Shown here: positions 6,394 to 15,196 of the stretch, in pieces | Numbering within the stretch: position 1 is the first letter of the stretch | Layout: the number at the start of each line of letters is the position of its first letter | Source: Acidobacteriota bacterium | Lineage (GTDB): Bacteria > Acidobacteriota > Blastocatellia > Pyrinomonadales > Pyrinomonadaceae | Reading direction: 5' to 3' | Length of the DNA: 37,678 nt | Assembly: GCA_020853255.1 (NCBI GenBank) | Contig: JADYZI010000181.1 | Coordinates: forward strand, 1 to 37,678 | The notes under the pieces: model-generated | Seen by the model: the letters and a program-made list of their open reading frames with translations, nothing else | Told to the model about the DNA's origin: nothing | The model's database searches: none | Translations under genes and position numbers: made by a program

Positions 6394-7701
6394 ATGTTAA
6401 AAACCTCCAGAATCAGCATTTTCACTGCGATCGTACTTGTCTTGCTGGCATCGGGCGCGGTCTTTATGACCAGGGTCGAGATGCCGCAATGGGCGAATGT
6501 ATTGTCGTCGATAAACGTGCTGCTTTTTGCGGTCCCGTCGTTTTGGGCCTTGAAGTTGTGGCTCGGATGGAGCGACGCGGCGAAACTCATCATTATCCTC
6601 GGCATATACGCTCTTGCCGCCGAGGCATTGGCTGTTTATTCCGGATTTCCGTACGGGCACATTGGCTATTCAGGCCATCTTGGCTATAAATTGTTTGGCG
6701 TTGTTCCGTGGACGATCGCCTTTGCATGGACGCCGTTGATGCTTTGCTCGTACACGGCTGCCCGCGATCTGTTCGTTTCGCGCCGCCGCCGCATTCTGTT
6801 CTCGACCTTTCTTCTTTTGGCGTTCGATCTGGTACTCGACCCTGGCGCGGTCACTCTGGGTTTCTGGAGCTATACAGGTGGCGGCGTTTATTACGGCGTA
6901 CCGGCGCTGAATTTCCTGGGCTGGGTCGTTGTGGGGATGGTCGGTTCACTAATTACCGAGTTCACTATCAGCCATTTTCGGCCAATGCTGCCGCCGCCGG
7001 TGCAGATCGGGTCGAGCGCGTTCTTTATCATTTTTTTCTGGACGGCCCTGGCGGCCGTTGCCGGCCTCGGCATTCCGGCGGCGATCGGCGGCGGCGTCGC
7101 GATCGCGATGTACCTTTGGTACAGGCGCTCGTACTACGCTTTCGATGAAATGGTCGTGCTGGTGGACGAGGAAAATAACCCACTGGCAACGGCACGAAAA
7201 TCGGAAACGCACAATGCAGATACAAAGCTGCACCGGGCGTTTTCGGTCTTCCTCTTTAATTCGAAGGGCGAACTGCTGCTGCAGCGAAGAGCGTTTGGCA
7301 AGCTTACGTGGCCGGGTGTTTGGTCCAACTCGTGTTGCGGCCATACGATGCTGAACGAGCGGACAGAGCAGGCGGCAGCACGCAGGCTTGGGTACGAGCT
7401 TGGGCTGCGGAACATCGAACTCCACATGGCCCTGCCGCATTTTCGCTATCGGGCAGAGAAGGACGGCGTCGTTGAGAATGAGATCTGTCCGGTCCTTGTC
7501 GGCCTGACCGATCAAGAACCGACGATAAACCCGCACGAGGTCGCCGAGGTCGAATGGATCGCTTGGGACGATTTTCTGGATTCAATAGCTGATCCGTCAT
7601 GCGAACTTTCGCCCTGGGCCGTCGAGGAAGGTCTTCTGCTGGCCAAAAGCCCGGTGCTGCGTAAGGTGTTAGGCTTTAAGGAACTAAAGGCGGCCGCTTA
7701 G
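6394..7701 (+). CDS. Fusion of CruF-type carotenoid membrane protein and type I isopentenyl-diphosphate isomerase
   Basis: Numbering is from the upstream ATG at 6298. Residues about 38-280 form a polytopic membrane domain of the carotenoid biosynthesis (CruF/DUF422) family, with SGFPYGHIGYSGHLGYKLFG, WTPLML, and DLVLDPGAVTLGFWSYTGG carrying paired aspartates; relatives hydrate carotenoid end groups. Residues about 285-467 are a complete IDI-1: THNADTKLHRAFSVFLFN (metal His305, His312), NSCCGHTMLNE (catalytic Cys347, His349), a degenerate Nudix helix AARRLGYELGL and ENEICPVL (Glu393, Glu395). IDI-1 interconverts isopentenyl and dimethylallyl diphosphate. Both halves keep their key residues, so one protein may couple isoprenoid supply and carotenoid finishing at the membrane. 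The alternative start at 6298 would add 32 residues encoded largely by an inverted repeat. Confidence 0.9.
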   Translation: MLKTSRISIFTAIVLVLLASGAVFMTRVEMPQWANVLSSINVLLFAVPSFWALKLWLGWSDAAKLIIILGIYALAAEALAVYSGFPYGHIGYSGHLGYKLFGVVPWTIAFAWTPLMLCSYTAARDLFVSRRRRILFSTFLLLAFDLVLDPGAVTLGFWSYTGGGVYYGVPALNFLGWVVVGMVGSLITEFTISHFRPMLPPPVQIGSSAFFIIFFWTALAAVAGLGIPAAIGGGVAIAMYLWYRRSYYAFDEMVVLVDEENNPLATARKSETHNADTKLHRAFSVFLFNSKGELLLQRRAFGKLTWPGVWSNSCCGHTMLNERTEQAAARRLGYELGLRNIELHMALPHFRYRAEKDGVVENEICPVLVGLTDQEPTINPHEVAEVEWIAWDDFLDSIADPSCELSPWAVEEGLLLAKSPVLRKVLGFKELKAAA

Positions 7702-7750
7702 TCCGCGTTGACATTTGACCCGCGGAAGATACGCTCCCGCAATAATTTTT

Positions 7751-8839
7751 ATGAAAAACTACCTGGCCATTCTGCTTCTTGTCATAACAGTACTGCCGAG
7801 CATTGCGCCGGCACAAAAGCCGGCACCGGCCGAGATAGTTCAGCTTCAAGGTCCGCAGAATCCGCGTCTTGGATTCATTATCCACGGCGGGGCTGGTGTA
7901 GCCGCAAAGGGCTCGCTCACGCCGCAGCAGGAAAAGGCATACCGAGACAAATTGGAAGAGGCCGTGCTTGCGGGTTACAAGGCGTTGCAGGCCGGAAACC
8001 CGGCGCTTGATGCGGTCGAGATCGCGATCCGCATTTTGGAAGACTCGCCGCTGTTCAACGCCGGTAAGGGCGCTGTGTTTACGCACGACGGCAAGAATGA
8101 ACTTGATGCCTCGATCATGGACGGCAAAACGCTTGCTGCCGGTGCGGTCGCCGGAGTGCATAGGGTAAAAAACCCTATCACGCTTGCCCGCGCCGTAATG
8201 GAAAAAAGCCCGCACGTGATGATGATCGGCGACGGAGCAGAAAAATTCGCGGCCGAGCAGAAGATAGAGCTGGTCGATCCAAAATATTTTTGGACGCAGC
8301 CGCGCTGGGATGCCCTGCAGCAGATACTCAAGGAAGAAAAGGACAAAAGTTCAAAACCTGAGGCCCAAAGTCAGAAGCCGAAAACGGTGTCGCGTCGGGA
8401 AGCGGCCGAACTTCCGTACAATAAATTCGGAACGGTCGGAGCCGTTGCGCTCGACAAGGAGGGAAATATCGCCGCGGGCACATCGACCGGCGGAATGACG
8501 AACAAGAAATACGGCCGTGTCGGAGATGGCCCGATTATTGGTGCCGGGACGTATGCCAACAATCAGACGTGCGGCGTCTCGGGAACCGGCTGGGGCGAAT
8601 ACTTTATCCGCTTGGGGGTGACACGCGATATCAGTTCGCTGATGGAGTATAGGGCCATGCCGATTCAGGCGGCAGCTGACATGGTCATCAAGCGGAAACT
8701 TCAGGGCCTCGGCGGCGACGGCGGTGTGATCGCACTCGATAAGTTTGGCAATATTGGCATCTCATTTAATTCCGAAGGAATGTATCGGGCCTATATCAAT
8801 AAGGAAGGGAAGCCGGTTGTCGAGATCTACGGTAAATAG
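7751..8839 (+). CDS. Isoaspartyl peptidase / plant-type L-asparaginase, exported
   Basis: An N-terminal nucleophile hydrolase that removes beta-aspartyl residues from peptides and hydrolyses asparagine. The ATG at 7751 begins a signal peptide (MKNYLAILLLVITVLPSIAPAQ), so the enzyme is predicted to be periplasmic; the upstream in-frame TTG at 7715 would bury it. Family motifs follow in order: HGGAG, GNPALDAVEIAIRILEDSPLFNAG, GKGAVFT, ELDASIMDG, then a Lys/Ser/Gln-rich exposed linker before the self-cleavage site GTVGAVALD, whose Thr becomes the nucleophile, and the substrate-binding GTSTGGMTNK and GAGTYANN segments. It ends 8 nt before cinA, suggesting cotranscription. Confidence 0.92.
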   Translation: MKNYLAILLLVITVLPSIAPAQKPAPAEIVQLQGPQNPRLGFIIHGGAGVAAKGSLTPQQEKAYRDKLEEAVLAGYKALQAGNPALDAVEIAIRILEDSPLFNAGKGAVFTHDGKNELDASIMDGKTLAAGAVAGVHRVKNPITLARAVMEKSPHVMMIGDGAEKFAAEQKIELVDPKYFWTQPRWDALQQILKEEKDKSSKPEAQSQKPKTVSRREAAELPYNKFGTVGAVALDKEGNIAAGTSTGGMTNKKYGRVGDGPIIGAGTYANNQTCGVSGTGWGEYFIRLGVTRDISSLMEYRAMPIQAAADMVIKRKLQGLGGDGGVIALDKFGNIGISFNSEGMYRAYINKEGKPVVEIYGK

Positions 8840-8847
8840 CGGCGGCT

Positions 8848-10110
8848 ATGCAACGATCTATGTTATCCGCAGAAATAATTGCCGTTGGCTCCGAACTTCT
8901 TACGCCTGAACGGATGGATACCAACAGCCTTTGGTTTACCCAAAAGCTGAATGAGGCGGGCGTTGAGTTAAAGCTCAAGACGATCGTTGGCGACGACGAA
9001 GAACGGCTTGAAGAAACTATCCGCGACGCCATTAAGCGATCGGACATAGTTATCACTACCGGCGGGCTTGGGCCGACCGAAGATGATGTCACGCGTCAGG
9101 TTTCGGCCCGGGCGATCGGCCGCCAGTTGGTCTATCATGCCGAACTTGAGGCCGTGCTGCGCGAGAGATTCAGGCGTTGGGGCCGCGAGATGCCTGAGAT
9201 AAATAAACGACAGGCCTATATCATCGACCAGGCGGAAGTATTGCCTAACCCGAACGGCTCGGCGGCAGGTATGATGACTGAGGCGAACGGCAAGCTGCTG
9301 GTCGTACTGCCCGGCCCGCCAAAAGAGAACCAGCCGATGTACGAAGATTTCGTCGCGGCAAAAGTTCGCGCAATGGCCGGCGGCGTTTTGGTGAAGCGCC
9401 GCCTGCTTCGCGTATCGGGCATCGGCGAATCGGCGGTCGATGAAAAGATCGCCCCTATCTATAAGGCATATCCGTCGGTGCAGACATCTATCCTGTTTAG
9501 TAAGAGCGAGATCGAGGTACATCTGGCGGCGCGGTCCGAGAACGAGGAAGAGGCAGATAATACGCTTCAGGAATTGGCGGAAAAGATCGCAGACGCCCTT
9601 GGGCCCGCGGTTTTTGCGACCAACGGCGAGACGCTGGAAGAGGTTGTCGGCGCTATGCTGAAGGAGCGCGGAAAGACCCTGGCGGTTGCTGAAAGCTGCA
9701 CTGGAGGCCTTATCGGCATGCGTTTGACCGATGTTGCGGGTTCATCGGCCTATTTCCTCGAAGGTGCGGTCACATACTCCAACGAGGCAAAAATGCGGGC
9801 GCTGGGCGTATCTGAAGAGACGTTTGCCCAACATGGGGCCGTTAGTGCCGAAACGGCGGAAGCAATGGCCCGCGGAATGCGTGAGCGGGCGGGTTCGGAC
9901 TATGCCATCTCGGTCACAGGCATTGCCGGGCCGGACGGCGGCACTGAAGAAAAGCCTGTGGGCACAGTATTTATGGGCTATGCAGACCCCGACGGGACCC
10001 GCTCCGTCCGATTCACCTTTCCCGGCGACAGATACCTCATCCGCTGGCGTTCAAGCCAGGCGGCATTGGATTATCTTCGGCGAAGGATATTAAAAGCCGA
10101 TGCTGCGTAA
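8848..10110 (+). CDS. cinA: CinA family protein (ADP-ribose pyrophosphatase / NMN deamidase)
   Basis: The N-terminal COG1058/MoCF-like domain (residues about 7-175) has IIAVGSELLTPERMDTNS, the TTGGLGPTEDDVT loop and LPGPPKENQPM. The C-terminal CinA domain (about 260-415) has the catalytic AESCTGGLIGMRLTDVAGSS motif and SVTGIAGPDGGTEEKPVGTV. Characterised members hydrolyse ADP-ribose with the N-terminal domain and deamidate nicotinamide mononucleotide with the C-terminal domain, as part of pyridine nucleotide salvage; a link to competence is known only in some bacteria. The 420-residue length is normal for the two-domain form. The start at ATG 8848 follows the asparaginase stop by 8 nt. Confidence 0.93.
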   Translation: MQRSMLSAEIIAVGSELLTPERMDTNSLWFTQKLNEAGVELKLKTIVGDDEERLEETIRDAIKRSDIVITTGGLGPTEDDVTRQVSARAIGRQLVYHAELEAVLRERFRRWGREMPEINKRQAYIIDQAEVLPNPNGSAAGMMTEANGKLLVVLPGPPKENQPMYEDFVAAKVRAMAGGVLVKRRLLRVSGIGESAVDEKIAPIYKAYPSVQTSILFSKSEIEVHLAARSENEEEADNTLQELAEKIADALGPAVFATNGETLEEVVGAMLKERGKTLAVAESCTGGLIGMRLTDVAGSSAYFLEGAVTYSNEAKMRALGVSEETFAQHGAVSAETAEAMARGMRERAGSDYAISVTGIAGPDGGTEEKPVGTVFMGYADPDGTRSVRFTFPGDRYLIRWRSSQAALDYLRRRILKADAA

Positions 10111-10335
10111 ATCCGCGATTCGTGATCCGCGATCGAAAGTTCCAACACATCAGCGGCTAAAAATAGCCTCTGCCTCTCTCCCTTGTAGGAGGAAACCCTA
10201 ATTCGAAACGAAAAAGCTTGCATTTCCGGCGGCCAAATACGAAAATCTATGTTGCCGCACCGCGCGGTTCCCCGGACATTCAATGTTTTTGGAACTTTGC
10301 AAACCTCGCGGCGTGTAAGCTCTTGTAATCAGCTA

Positions 10336-10365
10336 TTGACACCACGAAACGCCGATCACTTATTG
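10336..10365 (+). promoter_or_regulatory. Possible sigma-70-type promoter directly before the secretin gene
   Basis: TTGACA at 10336-10341 is followed after 18 nt by TTATTG (10360-10365). This would place the transcription start almost on the ATG at 10371, so the mRNA would be leaderless or translation would begin at ATG 10383. No Shine-Dalgarno is visible. The rest of the 10111-10335 gap holds a direct repeat of ATCCGCGAT (10111 and 10125) and no gene. Confidence 0.3.
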
Positions 10366-10370
10366 AAATT

Positions 10371-12890
10371 ATGAAACGATCAATGCACGTCCGAGTCATG
10401 GTCACGGCCATGCTTGTCTTTGCGATGCTTTCGCCCACCGCGGTGCTTGCCATCGGTGACGGGAAGAAGTATTTCAAGCAAGGAATGAAGCACGAAGCCG
10501 CGGAACAGTGGGATCAGGCCGCCGAGGCCTTTGCCCTTGCGGTTGCCGACAGCCCAAAGAACCCGGAATACCGCCTGCACCTGCAGCGCGCCCTTTTTAA
10601 TGCATCGCAGATGTATATGAAAAAGGGAAATGTCGCGGCGGCTGAAAAGGACTATGAGGGAGCGTTCATTGCGTTTCGAAAGGCCTATGCGTATGACCCG
10701 GTGAACGAGCTCGCCAAATCCGAGATGGCGCGGATGCTTCGGCTTCAACAGGAGATGGTGGACGGCGCCGGCAAAACATCAAAGCCGGCGAACGATAGCA
10801 AGGTCAAGCTGGTGCAGACCAGCTATACTCCGCCCGCAACGCCGGGCAGAGGCGACATACCGCAAAAGCTTGAGCAGATTCGCCAGGTGCCGTTTCCGGG
10901 CGGTGTCAATTTGCAGTACATCATAAAGGAATTGGCAAAGGACCTTGACCTCAACGTTCTGTTCGATCAGGGCTCGCGGCTAGAGGGCCGTACGTGCCGG
11001 ATCGATCTGAAGAATGTCACGTCGGCCAAGGCGCTTGATTATATTTTTCTGCAGGAAAATCTTTTCTTTCAGAAGGTCGGGCCGCGGACCATTCTGGTTG
11101 CGGACGGCTTGAGGCGTGTCAATTTTCAGCAGCTTGTTCTGCGGACATTTTATCTTGCAAACGCAAGCCCGAAGGACGTGAAAGCGACGATCACCGCGGC
11201 AATTCCGGCACAGCCGGGCCGCAGCCAGACCATAGTTCTCGAGGATACGGCGACGAACAGCCTAACCGTCCGTGATACGGCTGAGAATATTGCGCTGATC
11301 GGAAAGCTCATACAGTCGCTGGACAAGGACCGGGCCGAGGTCGTGATGGATGTTGCGATCTATGAAGTGAACAAGAATGACCTTCTTCAGTTCGGGAATC
11401 AGATCGGGACAAAGGATTCTTTAGGCAATCTGGGCGGCGGAGGAATCTCGCTGCTGAATACGGGCGGCAGCCAGGGAATCATTAGCGGAGCGATGAAGTG
11501 GGCCGGATTGGGATTTTCAAGTGTGGCTCTCGGACTACCGGCCAGTTCGCTTGCGGCCCTCCAGCAAAAGAACAATACGCGATTGGTCGCTTCCACCCAA
11601 ATACACGCATTTAACAACGAAGATTCGTCAGCCCGAATAGGGCAGCGCGTTCCGGTCAGAACGGCAACGTTCGCCCCGATCGGGAACAGCGGAAACCAGA
11701 ACGGAAATAATAATTTTCTTGGGGACGTTTATAACTACGAGCAGGTCGGCCTGACGTTGAAGTTCAAGCCTATCGTATTTCCGAACCAGGACGTTCAGGT
11801 AACGATGGACATTGAATCCAAGGATGTATCGGGAGCGCTGACGGACCAGCCTGTTTTCATTGAACGCAAGATCACGGGTACGGCACGCGTCCAGAACAAT
11901 AAGACATTGCTGTTGGCGAGCGTGGCACAGAACACGGAATCAAACGGACGGACCGGTCTTCCGATCCTCGGGCTTATCCCGATCATTGGACGGCTGTTCA
12001 CCGCACCGACCAAGGACAACCGGCAGGTAGATATTGTTATCGCGATCACCCCGCGGGTTATCCGTGCTCCCGCCATTACGCCTGAGGACGAGATCGAAAG
12101 GCCGACGGGCAGCCTGCAAACGCCGACCTCGGGTTCGCTTGAGGCAATGGTAATTGAGGAGGAACGCGAAGAGATGCTTGCCCTGGCCCGCCGAAACCCG
12201 ACCAACGTCGAGGTCCAGCTTCCGGACCAGGAAGCTCCGGCGTATGTAAGATCAAGCGCGACATCGGCAAACACCGAGGCCGCAAAGGTCTCGGGTACCA
12301 ATCTTGCGGAGAATACTGCAACTACGCCTCCGGTTGCGGGTAGTTTGAGCGTAAAGCCGATAGATTCCGGCGTCAAGACGCTTGAAATGACAAAGACTTC
12401 GGATACGTCGAGTCCGGCCGGTCAGGCGCCGCCTTCTGTGGAACCCGTGAAAACGCTTGGCATCCCAGAAGAGATTAAGGCTGAGCCGACGGCCAAACCG
12501 ATTTCCGAGCTGGTGCTTCCCGCATCGCTTCCTGAACTGAAGCGCGGCGAAAAGGCGAAAATACCGGTTTCGGTAAACGGGACGGCCCTTTTCCGGTCTG
12601 CCGTGCTCGGGCTGCGGTTTGATGCAAAGAAACTTGCTATCCGGTCGATCGCAATGGGCGATATTTTTGGTCCCGGTGCGGCGGCGACACCGGTTGCTCC
12701 GTTCATAAACAACGACGGCAAGATGTTCGTTTCGCTCGCTCTGCCTACGGGTTCGGTCCTCGCACCTTCCGGTGTGATCGCCATTGTCGAGGTCGAGGCC
12801 CTCGCAAGCGGCAAGGTCGAGCTTTCGTTTGAGAAGGACGTGATCAGCTTTGTCGCTCCGGACGGAAAGAACGTGGCGTTGAAGTTTTAG
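10371..12890 (+). CDS. Secretin (GspD/PilQ family) with N-terminal TPRs and C-terminal cohesin-like domain
   Basis: An outer-membrane gated pore subunit of a type II secretion or type IV pilus-like machine. A signal peptide (residues about 8-27, ending AVLA) is followed by TPR-like helices (about 33-125), an STN/short N domain (VPFPGGVNLQYIIKELAKDL), a secretin N subdomain (LVLRTFYLANASPKDVKATI) and the secretin core (about 335-560) ending in GLPILGLIPIIGRLF and VDIVIAITPRVIR. A Pro/Thr/Ser/Glu-rich linker leads to a cohesin-like beta domain (about 710-839: KIPVSVNGTALFRSAVLGLRFD). No pilotin or dockerin partner is visible. Two pseudopilins and a PilM-like gene follow on the same strand. Confidence 0.88.
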   Translation: MKRSMHVRVMVTAMLVFAMLSPTAVLAIGDGKKYFKQGMKHEAAEQWDQAAEAFALAVADSPKNPEYRLHLQRALFNASQMYMKKGNVAAAEKDYEGAFIAFRKAYAYDPVNELAKSEMARMLRLQQEMVDGAGKTSKPANDSKVKLVQTSYTPPATPGRGDIPQKLEQIRQVPFPGGVNLQYIIKELAKDLDLNVLFDQGSRLEGRTCRIDLKNVTSAKALDYIFLQENLFFQKVGPRTILVADGLRRVNFQQLVLRTFYLANASPKDVKATITAAIPAQPGRSQTIVLEDTATNSLTVRDTAENIALIGKLIQSLDKDRAEVVMDVAIYEVNKNDLLQFGNQIGTKDSLGNLGGGGISLLNTGGSQGIISGAMKWAGLGFSSVALGLPASSLAALQQKNNTRLVASTQIHAFNNEDSSARIGQRVPVRTATFAPIGNSGNQNGNNNFLGDVYNYEQVGLTLKFKPIVFPNQDVQVTMDIESKDVSGALTDQPVFIERKITGTARVQNNKTLLLASVAQNTESNGRTGLPILGLIPIIGRLFTAPTKDNRQVDIVIAITPRVIRAPAITPEDEIERPTGSLQTPTSGSLEAMVIEEEREEMLALARRNPTNVEVQLPDQEAPAYVRSSATSANTEAAKVSGTNLAENTATTPPVAGSLSVKPIDSGVKTLEMTKTSDTSSPAGQAPPSVEPVKTLGIPEEIKAEPTAKPISELVLPASLPELKRGEKAKIPVSVNGTALFRSAVLGLRFDAKKLAIRSIAMGDIFGPGAAATPVAPFINNDGKMFVSLALPTGSVLAPSGVIAIVEVEALASGKVELSFEKDVISFVAPDGKNVALKF

Positions 12891-13113
12891 CTGGCGGGCC
12901 GTAACAAATAAGTCGCAAGAACCTTTGTGTCCTCTGTGTCTTAAACTTTGAGATGTTTGTGGTAAAAGCCGTTAACACAAGTGGCGGACAAAGAGCTACT
13001 AGTTCGTGAATGCCTTGTTTTGTGAGTTACGTGAAAGAAACCGAACCACGAAACTCACGAAATAGGACACGAATGCCGCGAAGCGGAAGCCGCTTTTCAT
13101 TTACTGGTTGGCA
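12891..13113. repeat. Intergenic stretch with dispersed CACGAA-type repeats
   Basis: No gene fits. CCACGAAACTCACGAAATAG (13046-13065), continuing GACACGAA, closely resembles CGCGAAACTCACGAAATGAA at 15245 and, inverted, 15197-15223. A stretch around 12921-12956 (CTTTGTGTCCTCTGTGTCTT and following) looks like another degenerate intergenic repeat. No terminator was found after the secretin gene. Confidence 0.5.
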
Positions 13114-13752
13114 ATGTTGAGGCAGTTACAGAAAATTCGGGAAAGCGGATTCTCATTGTTTGAGCTGATCATTACGCTTTCCATCCTTGCCATTGTGATC
13201 ATGGGCACGATCCCGCTTGCGCAGAACGCGGCCAGGCGGCAAAAGGAGCTAAAGCTGCGCGAAACGCTCAGGCAGGTGCGGTCGGCGATTGATGAATTCA
13301 AGCGAGATACGAACGGTTCCTGTCCACAAGGGATCGGGGCGATAGACCAGGTCCAGCCGACGCGGCGGGCCTTTTCGATACCGACCGATCCGCGAAGCCG
13401 CGTGGTGATAGACGACTGCACTATCTTCGACAGCGAGAATCTTGACCGCTATCCGCCAACGCTGGAAACGCTTACGGAAGGCGTTGCGGTCCGCGACCGC
13501 GGGATGAGCTTTACGGCCGGCGGTCCGAACAGCAATGTCCAGGCGACCGAGATGAACCAGCTTGATGAAAAGACCAAGGTCTATCTGCGGCATCTGCCGG
13601 TCGATCCGATAACCGGTGAATCAGATTGGAAGCTGCGGTCGTCGTACCAGACTGGCGATGATGAAGGCAGTTGGGACGGCATAAATGTTTGGGATATCCG
13701 TTCATCGTCAACAGAAACCGCGCTTGACGGAACGAAATATAGTGATTGGTAG
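13114..13752 (+). CDS. Type II secretion / type IV pilin-like pseudopilin (first copy)
   Basis: The protein starts MLRQLQKIRESG and then has the prepilin peptidase site G-FSLFELIITLSILAIVI: cleavage after Gly, Phe at +1, Glu at +5, and a hydrophobic helix. A GspG-type body follows (AARRQKELKLRETLRQVRSAIDEFKRD), with a cysteine pair (Cys at about 71 and 101) that could form a disulfide, and a PVDPITGESDWKLRS segment as in major pseudopilins. Length is 212 residues. The TTG at 13108 gives only two more residues, so ATG 13114 is preferred. It ends 1 nt before the second pseudopilin gene, so they are co-translated and probably form parts of one pseudopilus. Confidence 0.88.
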   Translation: MLRQLQKIRESGFSLFELIITLSILAIVIMGTIPLAQNAARRQKELKLRETLRQVRSAIDEFKRDTNGSCPQGIGAIDQVQPTRRAFSIPTDPRSRVVIDDCTIFDSENLDRYPPTLETLTEGVAVRDRGMSFTAGGPNSNVQATEMNQLDEKTKVYLRHLPVDPITGESDWKLRSSYQTGDDEGSWDGINVWDIRSSSTETALDGTKYSDW

Positions 13753-13753
13753 A

Positions 13754-14197
13754 ATGGACAGGCTGAAGCTAAGAAAAAATGCGGCCGTAGACGAAGGCGT
13801 TCGTGCCCGCACGAAACGCCGTCAGTTGGGCTATTCGCTGCTTGAGTTGATGATTGCGATGTTCATCATCATCATCCTCATCTCGGTGGCGGTTCCGTCG
13901 TATCAGAAGGCGATGCAGAACGCTCGCGAGACCGTGTTGAAAGAAAATCTTTGGCAAATGCGCCGGGCGATCGATCAATACAGCGCTGATAAAGGCAAGC
14001 CGCCGCAGACCGTTGACGATCTTGTTACGGCCAAATACCTTCGCGAACGCCCGACCGATCCGATGACCGAAAAGGACGAATGGCGCGAGGTGATGGAGAC
14101 GGATTCTACATCAGAGACGGCCGAGGCTGGAATGACAGATGTAAAGAGCACTTCCGACGGCGTTGATTCAGAAGGGAAGGCATATTCGGAGTATTAG
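13754..14197 (+). CDS. Type II secretion / type IV pilin-like pseudopilin (second copy)
   Basis: The 147-residue protein has a basic N-terminal leader of about 27 residues (MDRLKLRKNAAVDEGVRART), a prepilin cleavage site G-YSLLELMIAMFIIIILISVA with Glu at +5, then a GspG-like helix and loop (ETVLKENLWQMRRAIDQYSADKGKPPQTVDDLV) and ERPTDPMTEKDEW. The C-terminus is acidic and Ser/Thr-rich. The frame is open upstream within the first pseudopilin gene, but ATG 13754, adjacent to that gene's stop, gives the normal start. It is a paralogue of the preceding gene. Confidence 0.9.
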   Translation: MDRLKLRKNAAVDEGVRARTKRRQLGYSLLELMIAMFIIIILISVAVPSYQKAMQNARETVLKENLWQMRRAIDQYSADKGKPPQTVDDLVTAKYLRERPTDPMTEKDEWREVMETDSTSETAEAGMTDVKSTSDGVDSEGKAYSEY

Positions 14198-14223
14198 CGT
14201 TTGACGTACAGTCGTGCATGGAT

Positions 14224-14244
14224 CGACAGGATGACAGCCTGTCG
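14224..14244 (+). repeat. Intergenic palindrome before the PilM-like gene
   Basis: CGACAGG (14224-14230), 7-nt loop, CCTGTCG (14238-14244). No T-tract follows, so it is not an intrinsic terminator; the arms and the flanking GTAC suggest a dispersed intergenic repeat. The in-frame ATG at 14218 lies just upstream of it, which is why the ATG at 14257 is preferred for the next gene. Confidence 0.55.
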
Positions 14245-14256
14245 TACAAAAGTTTG

Positions 14257-15192
14257 ATGTTATCTTTTCTGACACAACCAACGTACCCGAAGGCCGCGAT
14301 CGGCCTTGAGAAGGAGAGCGTAACCGCCCTAAGCCTGCACCGCGAGGGCCGCGGGATGTTCGGCATCAAGCAGGCCGCGGCCGTTGAATTGCCCGCGGGG
14401 CTTCTTGTGCCCAGTTTTCTGGAACGGAACATATCGAATCGGAATGAGCTTGCGGTCTTGCTTGAAGAAGCGGTAACCTCGGCCGGCCTGCTTGGCCAGA
14501 AAAGCTGGTCGGTTTCACTGCCGAGCAATACCGCTCGATCGGCAATTTTGACGCTTGAAAGCGGATCGTCCGGTAAGGATGAGTCCGAAGAAATACTTGA
14601 CTGGAAGGCCGAGCAGACATTCGGTGCCCCCGCCGCGGAGATGCGAATAACGCGGCACAAGATGCCGGCCGACCGCGAAGGCCGTTCCCGCTATTTTGCC
14701 TCGGCCGTAAAGCTTTCGGTGATCGATGAGTACGAGACCATTTTCGAAAGATTTGGCTGGAAGGCGGGTTTGGTGCTGCCGCGGGCCTTGAGCGAATCAA
14801 GATGGATCTCCGCCGACTCGGAAAGGGCCGATTCGATGCTTATCAGCGCGCAGAGTGACGGGTTTAGTGCGATCCTGATGCGTTCGGGTGATCCGGCGGT
14901 CATCCGCAGCGTTACCTGCACGCCCGCGGAACGCGATGATGAGATCTATCGGCTACTGATGTTTTACAATGACCGCTTTGCGGCCGATAGCCGCGACAAA
15001 CTGCTTGAACGAATATTGCTGATCGGAAAAGGACTGATCCCCTCAAAGATCCGTGAGATCTCAGCGGAAGCCCTTGGCCGCACGCTGCAGGTACTTAGGC
15101 CGGAAGAGGTCGGTTTGAACATGCCCGCAACATCGCTGACCTTTGACGATATCGCCGCACCCGCCGGCCTCGCCGCGTTCGGTTGGCGATAG
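14257..15192 (+). CDS. PilM/GspL-like actin-fold assembly protein
   Basis: The 311-residue protein starts MLSFLTQPTYPKAAIGLEKE and has an ASKHA-like layout: AIGLEKESVTALSLHR as phosphate-1 strand, LEEAVTSAGLLGQKSWSVSLPS, and the PilM-like segment EEILDWKAEQTFGAPAAEMR. A second half follows (YETIFERFGWKAGLVLPRA, LMRSGDPAVIRSV, ERILLIGKGL). PilM and the GspL cytoplasmic domain dock the inner-membrane platform to the assembly ATPase. No PilN, PilO, ATPase or platform gene follows; the strand switches after this gene. Homology is by pattern only, since sequences in this family diverge strongly. The upstream ATG at 14218 would add 13 residues encoded by the palindromic repeat. Confidence 0.75.
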   Translation: MLSFLTQPTYPKAAIGLEKESVTALSLHREGRGMFGIKQAAAVELPAGLLVPSFLERNISNRNELAVLLEEAVTSAGLLGQKSWSVSLPSNTARSAILTLESGSSGKDESEEILDWKAEQTFGAPAAEMRITRHKMPADREGRSRYFASAVKLSVIDEYETIFERFGWKAGLVLPRALSESRWISADSERADSMLISAQSDGFSAILMRSGDPAVIRSVTCTPAERDDEIYRLLMFYNDRFAADSRDKLLERILLIGKGLIPSKIREISAEALGRTLQVLRPEEVGLNMPATSLTFDDIAAPAGLAAFGWR

Positions 15193-15196
15193 GCCT

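Noticed and set aside
14206..14256. Palindrome considered as an intrinsic terminator after the second pseudopilin gene
   Set aside because: The stem has no following T-tract on either strand.
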